A DNA stretch of 10,153 bases from Planctomycetaceae bacterium (GTDB lineage Bacteria > Planctomycetota > Planctomycetia > Pirellulales > Thermoguttaceae). The stretch covers positions 1 through 10,153 of the forward strand of contig JAISQH010000628.1 of assembly GCA_031274385.1 (NCBI GenBank), given 5' to 3'. Positions 1-6,373 of the stretch are shown here, in pieces (position 1 is the first letter of the stretch; each line of letters opens with the position of its first letter). A program made the translations under genes and the position numbers. Under the pieces are notes generated by a model that was not told the DNA's origin, did not search any database, and was given only the letters and a program-made list of their open reading frames with translations.

Positions 1-10
1 CTTCCGATCT
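1..10. other. Residual Illumina adapter at contig end
   Basis: The window opens with CTTCCGATCT, which equals the last ten bases of the common Illumina TruSeq-type adapter end (GCTCTTCCGATCT). A ten-base exact match placed exactly at the sequence edge is much more likely to be untrimmed adapter than genome. The last three residues of the minus-strand gene read through it (D-R-K) are then artefactual, and genomic sequence starts at about base 11. Confidence 0.85.
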
Positions 11-1998
11 AACGGAGCCGAGGCGTTCCCTTGATAATAGGATAAGATGTCTCCATGAATTTCCGCTCCGTTCATGATGTTAATTGTTTCGACATGGGCG
101 GATTCGTCAATGTAAATAGCCGCTCCCAACGCAAAACGGCGACCGGAACTCCCGTCAATTTCCGTTCCATTCATAATCAGGTCTTCGTGTAACGCTTGCG
201 AGCTGCCCCACCACGGTTGTATCGTAATGATTTCTCCCGATTTACTTCCGGTAATCTTTCCCGATACATCAAACGATTTAACAAGTGCTCCGTTCAGTTC
301 TTCCAACGGAATGTAGTCTCCGTACAGTAATCCTGTACTCGGATCGGTTGCAACTGCCGAAAGCATATAATAGTACGAACCGCGATCACTTCCCAATAAA
401 TCCTCTCCGAAATTAAAACTCACTCCGGTTCCGCCATTTCCTGTTGCGTGAACGTGACTTCCGTTTTGGAGAATAATCGAATGATTTTTTCCGTAAGCCG
501 TCAAAAGACCGATGCCATTGAGACCATCGGCGAAGATGTTGGTGCCGCTGGCAACCGTCAATTTGTTGTTCGACCCGTCAATCCGAATACCGGCACTACC
601 GGGACCGTTTGCCCAAATGGAACCGGTTTGGATAACGTTCAAATCTTTTGCGAAAAGATGCGCTCCCATCGCATAAGCACTGGTATTCGGACGCGACATA
701 TCGTAACCTTGCTTTGCCGCGTCCCAATAACCGAACGTTGCGGAATTATAAAACGGTGTTCCGTCACCGTTGACGTAAAACGATTTACCGAAAAAATCAC
801 GGCGTTCGACCGTGTAACCAATATCCTGCATCATTGCCATTTCGGCTTCGATAAACCCCGGATAGTTACGGTAATCCTGCCAACTCATCACGGAATTGGC
901 TGTATCAATATGGGACATTGTTCCGCCGGGATTGTACTGCCATTGAAGCGGAAGATAAGGAAAATTCCATCCGAGATCGTAAGTATATCCCGTAACAGGT
1001 ACGCCGCTGTTTTTTTCAAAATTGGTTAATTTTTCAATGGGTTTTCCGTACCACAATTCGAGCGTATTTTTACCAACAAAGGTCGGATGCGACGGATTGC
1101 CCTTCAAATAAGGCGTCAACGGGTCGCCCATATCGAAAATGGTATTGGCTTTACTATGATTGGCGGTGTCATCGTATCCGATTTCTTTTCCCGGTTGCCC
1201 CGGTTGAACACTTGCCGAATTACCGTTGTTGTCACGTAATCGGGAATCGTAACGGGAAAGCGTATCAGGAAACTTCCATGAAACAATCTCTGTTATAGGA
1301 TCAATCTCATACGTTGCACTACTTGCAATGCCCAAAGCGTGACCCATTTCGTGAATTAACACCGGCGTCAGATCATTCAAGACCCGTCCGCTTTGCGATT
1401 GGTTGCCGGAAATGGCGTTCCAACCGGAACCAACGTTAATGGTGGCATGACCTCCCGTGATGGGAGCAGTGTAAACTCCGTCAGTGAGAAGTGCTTCCGG
1501 CAAAGAAATATTAAAATTATCTTGCGCACTCAAAACATAGCCGTTCGTTCCGGCATTGGCGTTACCGGCGAGGTCATCACCTCGGTAATAGATACTGAAA
1601 ATGACCGGTTGTGTTACCGGATTCCCTGCCGCGTCCGTAACAACCTCTCCAGCCTGATCCAGTTGATTCGGCATTTTGCCGTGCGCCTTGAGCATGTCCA
1701 CCCAATACTGGGCAGCTTCCGTAATCGCATTGATTTGTGCCTGCGAAAAATTAGCCGTCGAACCTTGCGCCTGTCCATAAAAATCAAGACGAAAAACAAC
1801 TTCATTATCTTTATTCCGAACATCAATCTGTGCTTGCTGAGCAAACGTGATCGGAGAAAAAAGAAACAACATCCATAGCAGCACAACAGACAGCAGAACA
1901 TTTTTCGAACGGAGTTTTCCTGAATGTGCATACTTTTGTCGAAGTGAACCGGGATTCGTTTTGGTACTTTTCGTGGTCATTTTTTCAACGCTTCGCAT
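1..1998 (-). CDS. Secreted metallopeptidase-like protein with passenger-like C-terminal half (3' end missing)
   Basis: An uninterrupted minus-strand frame of 666 codons runs from an ATG at 1996-1998 off the contig edge, so the C-terminus is missing. This start has GAGGGG six bases upstream; a second in-frame ATG lies at 1978-1980. A basic N-region is followed by a hydrophobic segment (about residues 34-52, ending ITFA/QQ), a probable Sec signal. H216-E217-M-G-H220-A-L-G is a zinc-binding HExxH helix with the metzincin glycine, but the position where metzincins carry the third ligand is Ser226. A later block (SHID with H363, NSVMSW with M371, QDIGYTVE near 392-396) resembles the distal His, Met and DLGYxVD region of leishmanolysin-like (M8) proteins, so H363 may be the third ligand; that is inference. 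From about residue 425 the chain is Gly/Asn/Ser-rich with IRIDGSNN and TVASGTNI patterns typical of autotransporter beta-helix passengers. A barrel or anchor would lie beyond the contig. Confidence 0.8.
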   Translation of the reverse strand, partial: MRSVEKMTTKSTKTNPGSLRQKYAHSGKLRSKNVLLSVVLLWMLFLFSPITFAQQAQIDVRNKDNEVVFRLDFYGQAQGSTANFSQAQINAITEAAQYWVDMLKAHGKMPNQLDQAGEVVTDAAGNPVTQPVIFSIYYRGDDLAGNANAGTNGYVLSAQDNFNISLPEALLTDGVYTAPITGGHATINVGSGWNAISGNQSQSGRVLNDLTPVLIHEMGHALGIASSATYEIDPITEIVSWKFPDTLSRYDSRLRDNNGNSASVQPGQPGKEIGYDDTANHSKANTIFDMGDPLTPYLKGNPSHPTFVGKNTLELWYGKPIEKLTNFEKNSGVPVTGYTYDLGWNFPYLPLQWQYNPGGTMSHIDTANSVMSWQDYRNYPGFIEAEMAMMQDIGYTVERRDFFGKSFYVNGDGTPFYNSATFGYWDAAKQGYDMSRPNTSAYAMGAHLFAKDLNVIQTGSIWANGPGSAGIRIDGSNNKLTVASGTNIFADGLNGIGLLTAYGKNHSIILQNGSHVHATGNGGTGVSFNFGEDLLGSDRGSYYYMLSAVATDPSTGLLYGDYIPLEELNGALVKSFDVSGKITGSKSGEIITIQPWWGSSQALHEDLIMNGTEIDGSSGRRFALGAAIYIDESAHVETINIMNGAEIHGDILSYYQGNASAPLDRK

Positions 1999-2004
1999 GT
2001 TTGT

Positions 2005-2010
2005 CCCCTC
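2005..2010 (-). promoter_or_regulatory. Shine-Dalgarno site deciding the start of the metallopeptidase-like gene
   Basis: On the minus strand GAGGGG sits six bases before the ATG at 1996-1998, whereas the in-frame ATG at 1978-1980 is preceded only by GTTGAAAAA. This favours the upstream start, which gives the signal peptide a longer basic N-region. Confidence 0.6.
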
Positions 2011-2024
2011 AACCCGGAGGATAA

Positions 2025-2189
2025 ATGGTTGTTTTTTACCCATTTTTTGCATTTGCGGAATTTTCACCAATTTCACTAAGACCATCAAAAACGGAGTATG
2101 TCTATCAACAGCATCATTCCGTCTTATCGATATTTTCGGATTACTTTCTGGACAAAACTTTGCGTTCCGCATCATTTTTATCCAAATAA
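2025..2189 (+). CDS. Possible 54-residue small ORF with a strong ribosome site
   Basis: The ATG at 2025-2027 is preceded by GGAGG (2016-2020) with a four-base gap, one of the best Shine-Dalgarno sites in the window. The frame runs 54 codons to TAA at 2187-2189. The product begins MVVFYPFFAFAEFSP, weakly hydrophobic, and continues with no recognisable motif. It lies divergently against the metallopeptidase-like gene, inside its upstream region. The GGAGG could be chance, and no promoter is evident. I do not recognise a family; treat it as a candidate only. Confidence 0.2.
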   Translation: MVVFYPFFAFAEFSPISLRPSKTEYVYQQHHSVLSIFSDYFLDKTLRSASFLSK

Positions 2190-2310
2190 ATCGTTTTATC
2201 GATACCAAGACAGAATGTCTTTGGGAAATATTCAAATTGGAAAAAATGAAAAAGAAGCAACACCGCAAAAAAATAACGTCATTCAAAACTAAATAATCAG
2301 GCGTTTTTAC

Positions 2311-2329
2311 CTGACTCCGTTGGGGTCAG
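2311..2329. repeat. Short hairpin repeat, GACTCC-GTT-GGRGTC family
   Basis: CTGACTCC and GGGGTCAG (one G·T pair) flank a GTT loop. The same core with the same loop appears as a perfect hairpin at 4341-4359, also followed by an A-rich stretch, so this is an interspersed family. It lies between divergent promoters and is therefore unlikely to be a simple terminator. An upstream TCAGG (2297-2301) can pair alternatively with CCTGA (2310-2314). Confidence 0.65.
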
Positions 2330-2372
2330 ATAAAAAAGACGGTATTTTCCATTCGACCATGACCTGAATTTT

Positions 2373-2401
2373 TTGACAAAACCTCTTTATTAAACTAAAC
2401 T
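2373..2401 (+). promoter_or_regulatory. Sigma70-type promoter for the flotillin gene
   Basis: A perfect -35 hexamer TTGACA (2373-2378) is followed after 17 bases by TAAACT (2396-2401), which keeps four of six -10 consensus positions. Transcription would start near 2408, giving a 5' leader of roughly 40 bases before the ATG at 2449. The leader has no clear Shine-Dalgarno sequence. Confidence 0.6.
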
Positions 2402-2448
2402 AAATTGTCTGTTATTCCATTGTCCCATTTTACCCACATTTTACTGTC

Positions 2449-4140
2449 ATGGAAAATAATTCTTTAGTTCTTGCTGCCGGTGTCATTTTGCTTGCGGTGG
2501 TTTTTCTTTCGAGTGTTGTTCTGGTTGTTCAGCGTTACCGGCGTTGCCCCAGCAACCGGATTCTCGTTGTTTATGGAAAAAGCGGAGCGGGGCAAACCTC
2601 CATCTGTGTTCATGGCGGAGCCCGTTTGGTGTGGCCTGTTATTCAGGATTACGCTTACCTGAGCCTCGAACCAATGCAAATTGAGATTCCGTTGCGAGGG
2701 GCATTGTCGATGGAAAATATCCGCGTCAATGTTCCGAGTGTGTTCACGGTTGCAATCGGCACAACACCGGAACAAATGCAAAACGCGGCGGTTCGGCTTC
2801 TTGGTCTTTCCAAACCGCAAATCGCAAAACAAGCCGAAGATATTATCTTCGGACAACTTCGGCAGGTGATTGCTTCGATGCACATTGAGGAAATCAACCG
2901 TGATCGGGAATCGTTTTTGACAAGCATCACCACATCGCTTGACCCGGAACTTCGCAAAATCGGGTTGGTTTTGATCAACGTCAACATTACGGATATTACG
3001 GACGAAAGCGGTTACATCGAAGCCATCGGGCGAAAAGCGGCAACCGAAGCCATTCAAAAAGCACGCGGCGATGTTGCCGACAACGAAAAGATGGGCGAAA
3101 TTCGGATTGCCGAAGCGGAACAGGCGAAGGCGATTAATGTTGCCAACGCGGTGAAAGTTCAGATGATCGGAACACGCGAAGCCGAACGTGATAAAGAAGT
3201 GAAACTGGCGGAATTGACGCGGGATCAGGCGATTAAGGTTGCCGACTTGAAGAAAGAGCAAACGGTCGGCGAACAGACGGCGTTGTTTCTTTGCGAAGCG
3301 CAAGTCAAGCAATCGGAACGGGATATGCGTATCCAAACTGCCGAAGCCAACGCCACCGCCGTCGAAGGTGAAAACCGCGCGAAGGCAACAGTTGCCGTTT
3401 CACAAGCCGAGTTGAATGTTCGTCAGGCGGACGCCAACGCTACCGCCATCGAAGGTGAAAATAAGGCAAAAGCGATTATTGCGGCATCGCAAGCCGAGTT
3501 GCAGGTGAAACAGGCGGAGGCGTTCAAGACGGGGGAAACCAAAAAACGGGAAGCGGAAGCCGCTGTTCTTGAATCTCAGTACATTGCGCAAACCAAAGCG
3601 GCACAAGCGGAAGCGCAGTTGATGGAAGCGAAACAACGGGCTGAATACGAAGCACCCGCAAAGGCTCAGAAAGCCAAAACCATTGTGGAAGCGGAAGCCC
3701 TTGCCGAGCAATGCCGAATTGAAGCGGAAGGCGAAGCGAAAGCGATTTTTGCCAAACTCGAAGCCGAAGCACGCGGGAATTTTGAGATTTTAGCAAGAAA
3801 AGGCGAGGGGCTTCACAAAATTATCGAAGCGTGCGGCGGAGCGGAAAAAGCGTTCCAACTTCTGATGCTGGAACATTTTGACAATTTGATTGAAGCGTCT
3901 TCGAAAGCGATTTCAAACATTAAGTTTGACAAGATTATTGTTTGGGATGGCGGTTCGAAAGATGGCGGTCAATCGGCGACTGCCGGTTTTTTGCAAAACA
4001 TGGCAAGGACATTGCCGCCGATATTGCAGGTGATGAAGGAGGTTGGCGGCATTGAGTTCCCGGAAACGCTGGCAAAAATCGCCGCCGCCAGCGAATCAGA
4101 AATCCCCACACCGCAACCCTCAGAAAATAATCCGGTATAA
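2449..4140 (+). CDS. floT: Flotillin (SPFH-domain membrane microdomain scaffold)
   Basis: A 563-residue protein. Residues about 5-27 form one N-terminal hydrophobic segment, followed by RYRRCPSNRILVVYGK and the WPVIQDYAYLSLEPMQIEIP block that opens the SPFH domain in bacterial flotillins (about 30-200). Residues about 200-440 are a long Glu/Ala-rich coiled coil with repeated AEA-type steps, the flotillin signature; a shorter globular tail follows. Flotillins oligomerise at the inner membrane and organise microdomains that host secretion, signalling and proteolysis machinery. The protein is somewhat longer than Bacillus FloT (about 500 residues), partly through a duplicated 29-residue coiled-coil unit at residues 298-355. 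NfeD, a frequent operon partner, is not next to it: the downstream neighbour is convergent and unrelated. It has its own promoter at 2373-2401 and no obvious Shine-Dalgarno site. The family call is secure; the specific role is not. Confidence 0.93.
   Translation: MENNSLVLAAGVILLAVVFLSSVVLVVQRYRRCPSNRILVVYGKSGAGQTSICVHGGARLVWPVIQDYAYLSLEPMQIEIPLRGALSMENIRVNVPSVFTVAIGTTPEQMQNAAVRLLGLSKPQIAKQAEDIIFGQLRQVIASMHIEEINRDRESFLTSITTSLDPELRKIGLVLINVNITDITDESGYIEAIGRKAATEAIQKARGDVADNEKMGEIRIAEAEQAKAINVANAVKVQMIGTREAERDKEVKLAELTRDQAIKVADLKKEQTVGEQTALFLCEAQVKQSERDMRIQTAEANATAVEGENRAKATVAVSQAELNVRQADANATAIEGENKAKAIIAASQAELQVKQAEAFKTGETKKREAEAAVLESQYIAQTKAAQAEAQLMEAKQRAEYEAPAKAQKAKTIVEAEALAEQCRIEAEGEAKAIFAKLEAEARGNFEILARKGEGLHKIIEACGGAEKAFQLLMLEHFDNLIEASSKAISNIKFDKIIVWDGGSKDGGQSATAGFLQNMARTLPPILQVMKEVGGIEFPETLAKIAAASESEIPTPQPSENNPV
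3340..3513 (+). repeat. Two tandem 87-bp units in the flotillin coiled coil
   Basis: Bases 3340-3426 and 3427-3513 encode two consecutive 29-residue units, each beginning A(E/D)ANATA(V/I)EGEN and ending with SQAEL plus a VRQ/VKQ-like tail. A third partial start (AEAF) follows at 3514. Twenty-nine is one residue more than four heptads. It looks like an in-frame tandem duplication that lengthened the coiled coil and later diverged. Confidence 0.75.
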
Positions 4141-4153
4141 CGGGATTTGTGGA

Positions 4154-4208
4154 TTGTGGTTTGGGATTTGCTTGCGTCTTCCACAAAAGCACAAATTCCA
4201 AACCACAA
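4154..4208. repeat. 17-bp inverted repeat downstream of flotillin (possible terminator)
   Basis: TTGTGGTTTGGGATTTG (4154-4170) pairs along its full length with 4192-4208, with a single G·T pair and a 21-base loop. It begins 13 bases after the flotillin stop codon, so the mRNA would carry a strong 3' hairpin. No T-run follows, so it may act as an end-protecting stem or weak terminator rather than a canonical intrinsic terminator. Confidence 0.6.
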
Positions 4209-4212
4209 ATTC

Positions 4213-4225
4213 GCCCTGAAAGGGC
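4213..4225. repeat. GCCCT-GAA-AGGGC mini-hairpin, copy 1
   Basis: A perfect five-base-pair stem with a GAA loop. The identical 13-mer occurs at 8030-8042 in another intergenic space, each time followed by an A-rich stretch. The match indicates an interspersed element, not chance. Confidence 0.65.
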
Positions 4226-4271
4226 AAATAACCCAGCCATCCGAAACGCGGTGGGAAAAAAAAATCTTTCC

Positions 4272-4286
4272 GACCCCAAAGGGGTC
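4272..4286. repeat. GACCCC-AAA-GGGGTC mini-hairpin
   Basis: A perfect six-base-pair stem with an AAA loop. Its right arm also forms the outer base of the long palindrome at 4281-4348, so the two folds are mutually exclusive. Confidence 0.6.
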
Positions 4287-4348
4287 ACTCCAAAATAGCC
4301 GGTGGTTTGCGGAGTACCGCAAACATACGGCTATTTTAGAATGACTCC
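4281..4348. repeat. 68-base nested palindrome (interspersed palindromic element)
   Basis: Positions 4281-4301 pair with 4328-4348 over 21 positions with one G·T pair and two C/A mismatches. Then comes a 3x3 internal loop, followed by a perfect inner stem GTTTGCGG/CCGCAAAC (4305-4312 with 4317-4324) closed by AGTA. All pairs share one centre of symmetry. The right half, GTACCGCAAACATACGGCT, recurs with a one-base insertion at 6013-6032. The structure resembles REP- or MITE-like palindromic units; no transposase is present nearby. Confidence 0.75.
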
Positions 4349-4359
4349 GTTGGAGTCAT
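4341..4359. repeat. ATGACTCC-GTT-GGAGTCAT hairpin
   Basis: A perfect eight-base-pair stem with a GTT loop, sharing its core with the hairpin at 2311-2329. The left arm overlaps the right base of the 4281-4348 palindrome, so the two structures compete. Confidence 0.7.
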
Positions 4360-4444
4360 AAAGAAAAAATAACCCAAAAATTCAAGTGAAAAGAGTACAG
4401 ATTATTAAATCATTATAAATAACAAACCGCAACAATTATTTGAT

Positions 4445-5953
4445 TTACCGGCGAATGTCCAAACCGAAATTAACTCCGTAGGTAATCACCGCCGTTTTAC
4501 TGACTTTCAAACCAAACAACTGCCCGTTGTCCTGAATTTTATATTCAATCACCTCAGCACCGCGTCCGATGTTGTCGAAAATGGTTGAATTGAAACCAAG
4601 TTTGAATCCGACCGCATCAGTCCATTGCCATTTCGCCGAAAGCTGAAGTTCAAAACCCGGCGAAAAATACGTCTTGTTCCGGTGATGATAAAACGTTTGC
4701 GCACTGTGATGAATACCAATCGGGATGTAAGGAAGAACCCCGTGGTCTTGAACTGTACCATTACTAGTACCACCGCTATCACTGCCACTACTACCAATTT
4801 GCGGCACTAATTCCGGATTAATAAAATTTGAACCAAGATAACCACTCACTGTTTGCGATTGATTATTGATTCCCGCCATAAAACGCCCTTCCGCTCCAAA
4901 TGTCCAGCGGGCATTACGACGCTGAACTTTTACACCAAATTGGGGACCGATAATCCGGTTACGAACTTGTCCGGTGATTTTCGTATCTGCTAAAACTGTC
5001 CACGCTCCAAGAGAATTAGAGTTCGACATGCCCGCTTGTCCATAACCACTCTCGTCATCATTATTGTTATTGTTATCATCATCATCATCAAACGGATCAG
5101 ATTCATAATAGGGAGTTTCGTAACCTTGTCCCAAGAACGTCATTTTGTCATCGAAATCCCAAAATCTGGCTCCGGCGAGAAATTCCAAATCTCCCCACTT
5201 GAACGGATGAGTACGATAAGTGTACATAAGTTCAAGACTCATAATATCGACACTGTTTCTGACATTAGCACGGGCAAAGTTGAGCGGTACCGGAGCCAAA
5301 CGTCCTTCAAGCCACGGATCTCCCCACTGAATCGGAAACCAAGCCCAAAGATAACCGACATTTCGAATCGGCACCTGTGGATTTCCAGTATCCCACCCAA
5401 GAAACGGTGGAGTTTCTGCAATATAAACAAACGTACCATCCTTAGTCCAAACTTCATTAAGACCAAAGTTGGCTCCGTAAATAGCATAAGTAGTTAGATT
5501 TTCCGGGTCACTAATTACCATTGACCCGTTTTCCGAGTTGAACGATCCTCCACAATCAGAAAGTCCGTAACCACTAAACAACCAACCGTGATGTCCTCGC
5601 CGATTTCCAACTTCTACTCGCGTTCCTAATGTGAAATCAACTCCGAGATTGTTTGTATTCATTGAGTTGGTTTGCAAAAAAGTCTTATTTCCGTCATAAG
5701 CCCATCTGGAACCGCTACTTCCGTTCGGATTAGTGTAACCAATTGGTGTACTTTTCGGACCGTCCACTTTCCAAAAGATTCCCTCAACTGAGGCGTAAAT
5801 TCCATCGTTGCCACGTCGATTCCCTCCGAACGATTCCGGTTGATACGGAGCCCAAAGGCGAAAGCCTTCCAGAGCCGGTACCGAACCGGTTGTCGCCAAC
5901 ATGATCGCAAGCAGAACTCCCGTCAAAAATGATTTCGATTTCAATAGCGACAT
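4445..5953 (-). CDS. BBP7-family outer-membrane beta-barrel protein
   Basis: A 502-residue protein with a clear Sec signal (KSK, then hydrophobic 9-23, predicted cleavage after VPA27). The body is rich in aromatic and glycine residues with alternating beta-strand patterns, and the end YGVNFGLDIRR looks like a closing strand. The segment NRIIGPQFGVKVQRRN followed by WTFGAEGRFMAGIN (about residues 330-365) matches the planctomycete putative beta-barrel porin-7 (BBP7) family as I know it. The expected location is the outer membrane; substrate and function are unknown. A run of five Asp, five Asn and two Asp (residues 289-300) probably sits in an external loop. The start at 5951-5953 is supported by GAGGTGG (5962-5968 on the minus strand) eight bases upstream. 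The gene converges on the flotillin and diverges from the DUF4105 lipoprotein. A long dyad at 6003-6074 lies in its upstream region. Confidence 0.82.
   Translation of the reverse strand: MSLLKSKSFLTGVLLAIMLATTGSVPALEGFRLWAPYQPESFGGNRRGNDGIYASVEGIFWKVDGPKSTPIGYTNPNGSSGSRWAYDGNKTFLQTNSMNTNNLGVDFTLGTRVEVGNRRGHHGWLFSGYGLSDCGGSFNSENGSMVISDPENLTTYAIYGANFGLNEVWTKDGTFVYIAETPPFLGWDTGNPQVPIRNVGYLWAWFPIQWGDPWLEGRLAPVPLNFARANVRNSVDIMSLELMYTYRTHPFKWGDLEFLAGARFWDFDDKMTFLGQGYETPYYESDPFDDDDDNNNNNDDESGYGQAGMSNSNSLGAWTVLADTKITGQVRNRIIGPQFGVKVQRRNARWTFGAEGRFMAGINNQSQTVSGYLGSNFINPELVPQIGSSGSDSGGTSNGTVQDHGVLPYIPIGIHHSAQTFYHHRNKTYFSPGFELQLSAKWQWTDAVGFKLGFNSTIFDNIGRGAEVIEYKIQDNGQLFGLKVSKTAVITYGVNFGLDIRR
5054..5089 (-). 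repeat. GAT/AAY microsatellite coding an Asp-Asn run in BBP7
   Basis: Five GAT codons, five AAC/AAT codons, then GAT and GAC form a trinucleotide-like tract of 12 acidic or polar residues. The pure GAT block (5075-5089) could expand or contract without breaking the frame. Such runs in surface loops often bind divalent cations or simply tolerate length change. Confidence 0.6.
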
Positions 5954-6002
5954 GGTTTAGCCCACCTCAGTGTACATGATCTGTTTCCTTTTGTGTCGAT
6001 AC

Positions 6003-6074
6003 AATCTCAAATGTACCGACAAACATACGGCTGTGACGATAGTATCGGACATGTTGTCTATAACAGTTGAGATT
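6003..6074. repeat. 72-base imperfect inverted repeat upstream of BBP7
   Basis: The arm at 6003-6026 and the reverse complement of about 6050-6074 share AATCTCAA, TGT, GACAA and CAT in order, separated by short mismatches and a bulge. Near the centre lies the perfect 11-base palindrome CGATAGTATCG (6037-6047). A 20-base stretch (6013-6032) matches 4314-4332 in the other palindrome cluster with one inserted base. It could be an operator, a 5'-UTR hairpin of the BBP7 mRNA, or a degraded copy of the palindromic element. Confidence 0.55.
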
Positions 6075-6328
6075 TTCATACGCTAAATGGTCAAATTGTA
6101 GCGATCTTTTTTGAAAATCTGATTTTTCGTGTTAAAATGAGCAAAATAAGTTGAATAACTGACAAAAAATAAGAGATTTTAGTTTTATATGAATCTTACA
6201 GAATATAATAAATACACAAAATACACAAATTTTCCTGTTTTTTGGCTTTCTGAAAATCGTTTTTGGTCTTGAAACGTTTTGGCAAGATTGTTACGATTCG
6301 TTTCCTTGATTCCCAAATCTGAATCCGG

Positions 6329-6356
6329 TTTTTCCTCATTTTTCCTCTTTTTCCTT
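6329..6356 (+). repeat. Threefold pyrimidine repeat before the DUF4105 lipoprotein start
   Basis: TTTTTCCTCA, TTTTTCCTC and TTTTTCCTT follow each other and end 17 bases before the ATG at 6374. There is no Shine-Dalgarno sequence in this leader, so the pyrimidine tract occupies the place where translation signals would be expected. Function unknown. Confidence 0.5.
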
Positions 6357-6373
6357 TAATATATGTTTTTGAG

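Larger units (their letters stand above)
1999..2448. other. Divergent intergenic region
   Basis: This 450-base AT-rich spacer separates the divergent metallopeptidase-like gene and the flotillin. It holds the ribosome site of the former (2005-2010), a marginal plus-strand small ORF (2025-2189), a short hairpin repeat (2311-2329) and a sigma70-like promoter for the flotillin (2373-2401). I found no convincing promoter for the minus-strand gene. Longer open frames on the plus strand here have biased, low-information translations and no recognisable domain. Confidence 0.6.
4141..4444. other. Convergent intergenic region packed with palindromes
   Basis: The roughly 300-base space between the converging flotillin and BBP7 genes contains at least five dyads in about 200 bases (4154-4208, 4213-4225, 4272-4286, 4281-4348, 4341-4359), then an AT-rich tail. 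No coding frame here is believable. Termination of both flanking genes probably occurs here, but no stem is followed by a classic T-run. Confidence 0.7.
5954..6373. other. Divergent intergenic region between BBP7 and the DUF4105 lipoprotein
   Basis: About 420 very AT-rich bases. The BBP7 side holds its ribosome site (5962-5968) and a long imperfect inverted repeat (6003-6074); a possible extended -10 (minus strand TGTTATAGA, over 6057-6065) lies in one arm. Toward the plus-strand gene there is a perfect TATAAT at 6204-6209, but no matching -35, and a threefold TTTTTCCTC-like repeat (6329-6356) just before the start codon. No coding frame is credible. Confidence 0.55.

Noticed and set aside
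1847..2296. Plus-strand 149-codon open frame overlapping the 5' end of the metallopeptidase-like gene, plus a nested frame at 2098-2292
   Set aside because: Its first part is antisense to the signal-peptide region of a well-supported gene and the rest is biased intergenic translation without a ribosome site or known motif.
2464..3336. 290-codon minus-strand open frame opposite the flotillin
   Set aside because: It is the antisense shadow of Glu/Ala-rich codons; no signal, domain or ribosome site supports it, and the flotillin frame is certain.
6204..6209. Perfect TATAAT as promoter of the DUF4105 lipoprotein
   Set aside because: No -35 or extended -10 element at suitable spacing in a very AT-rich stretch where TATAAT arises easily, so I did not list it as a promoter.
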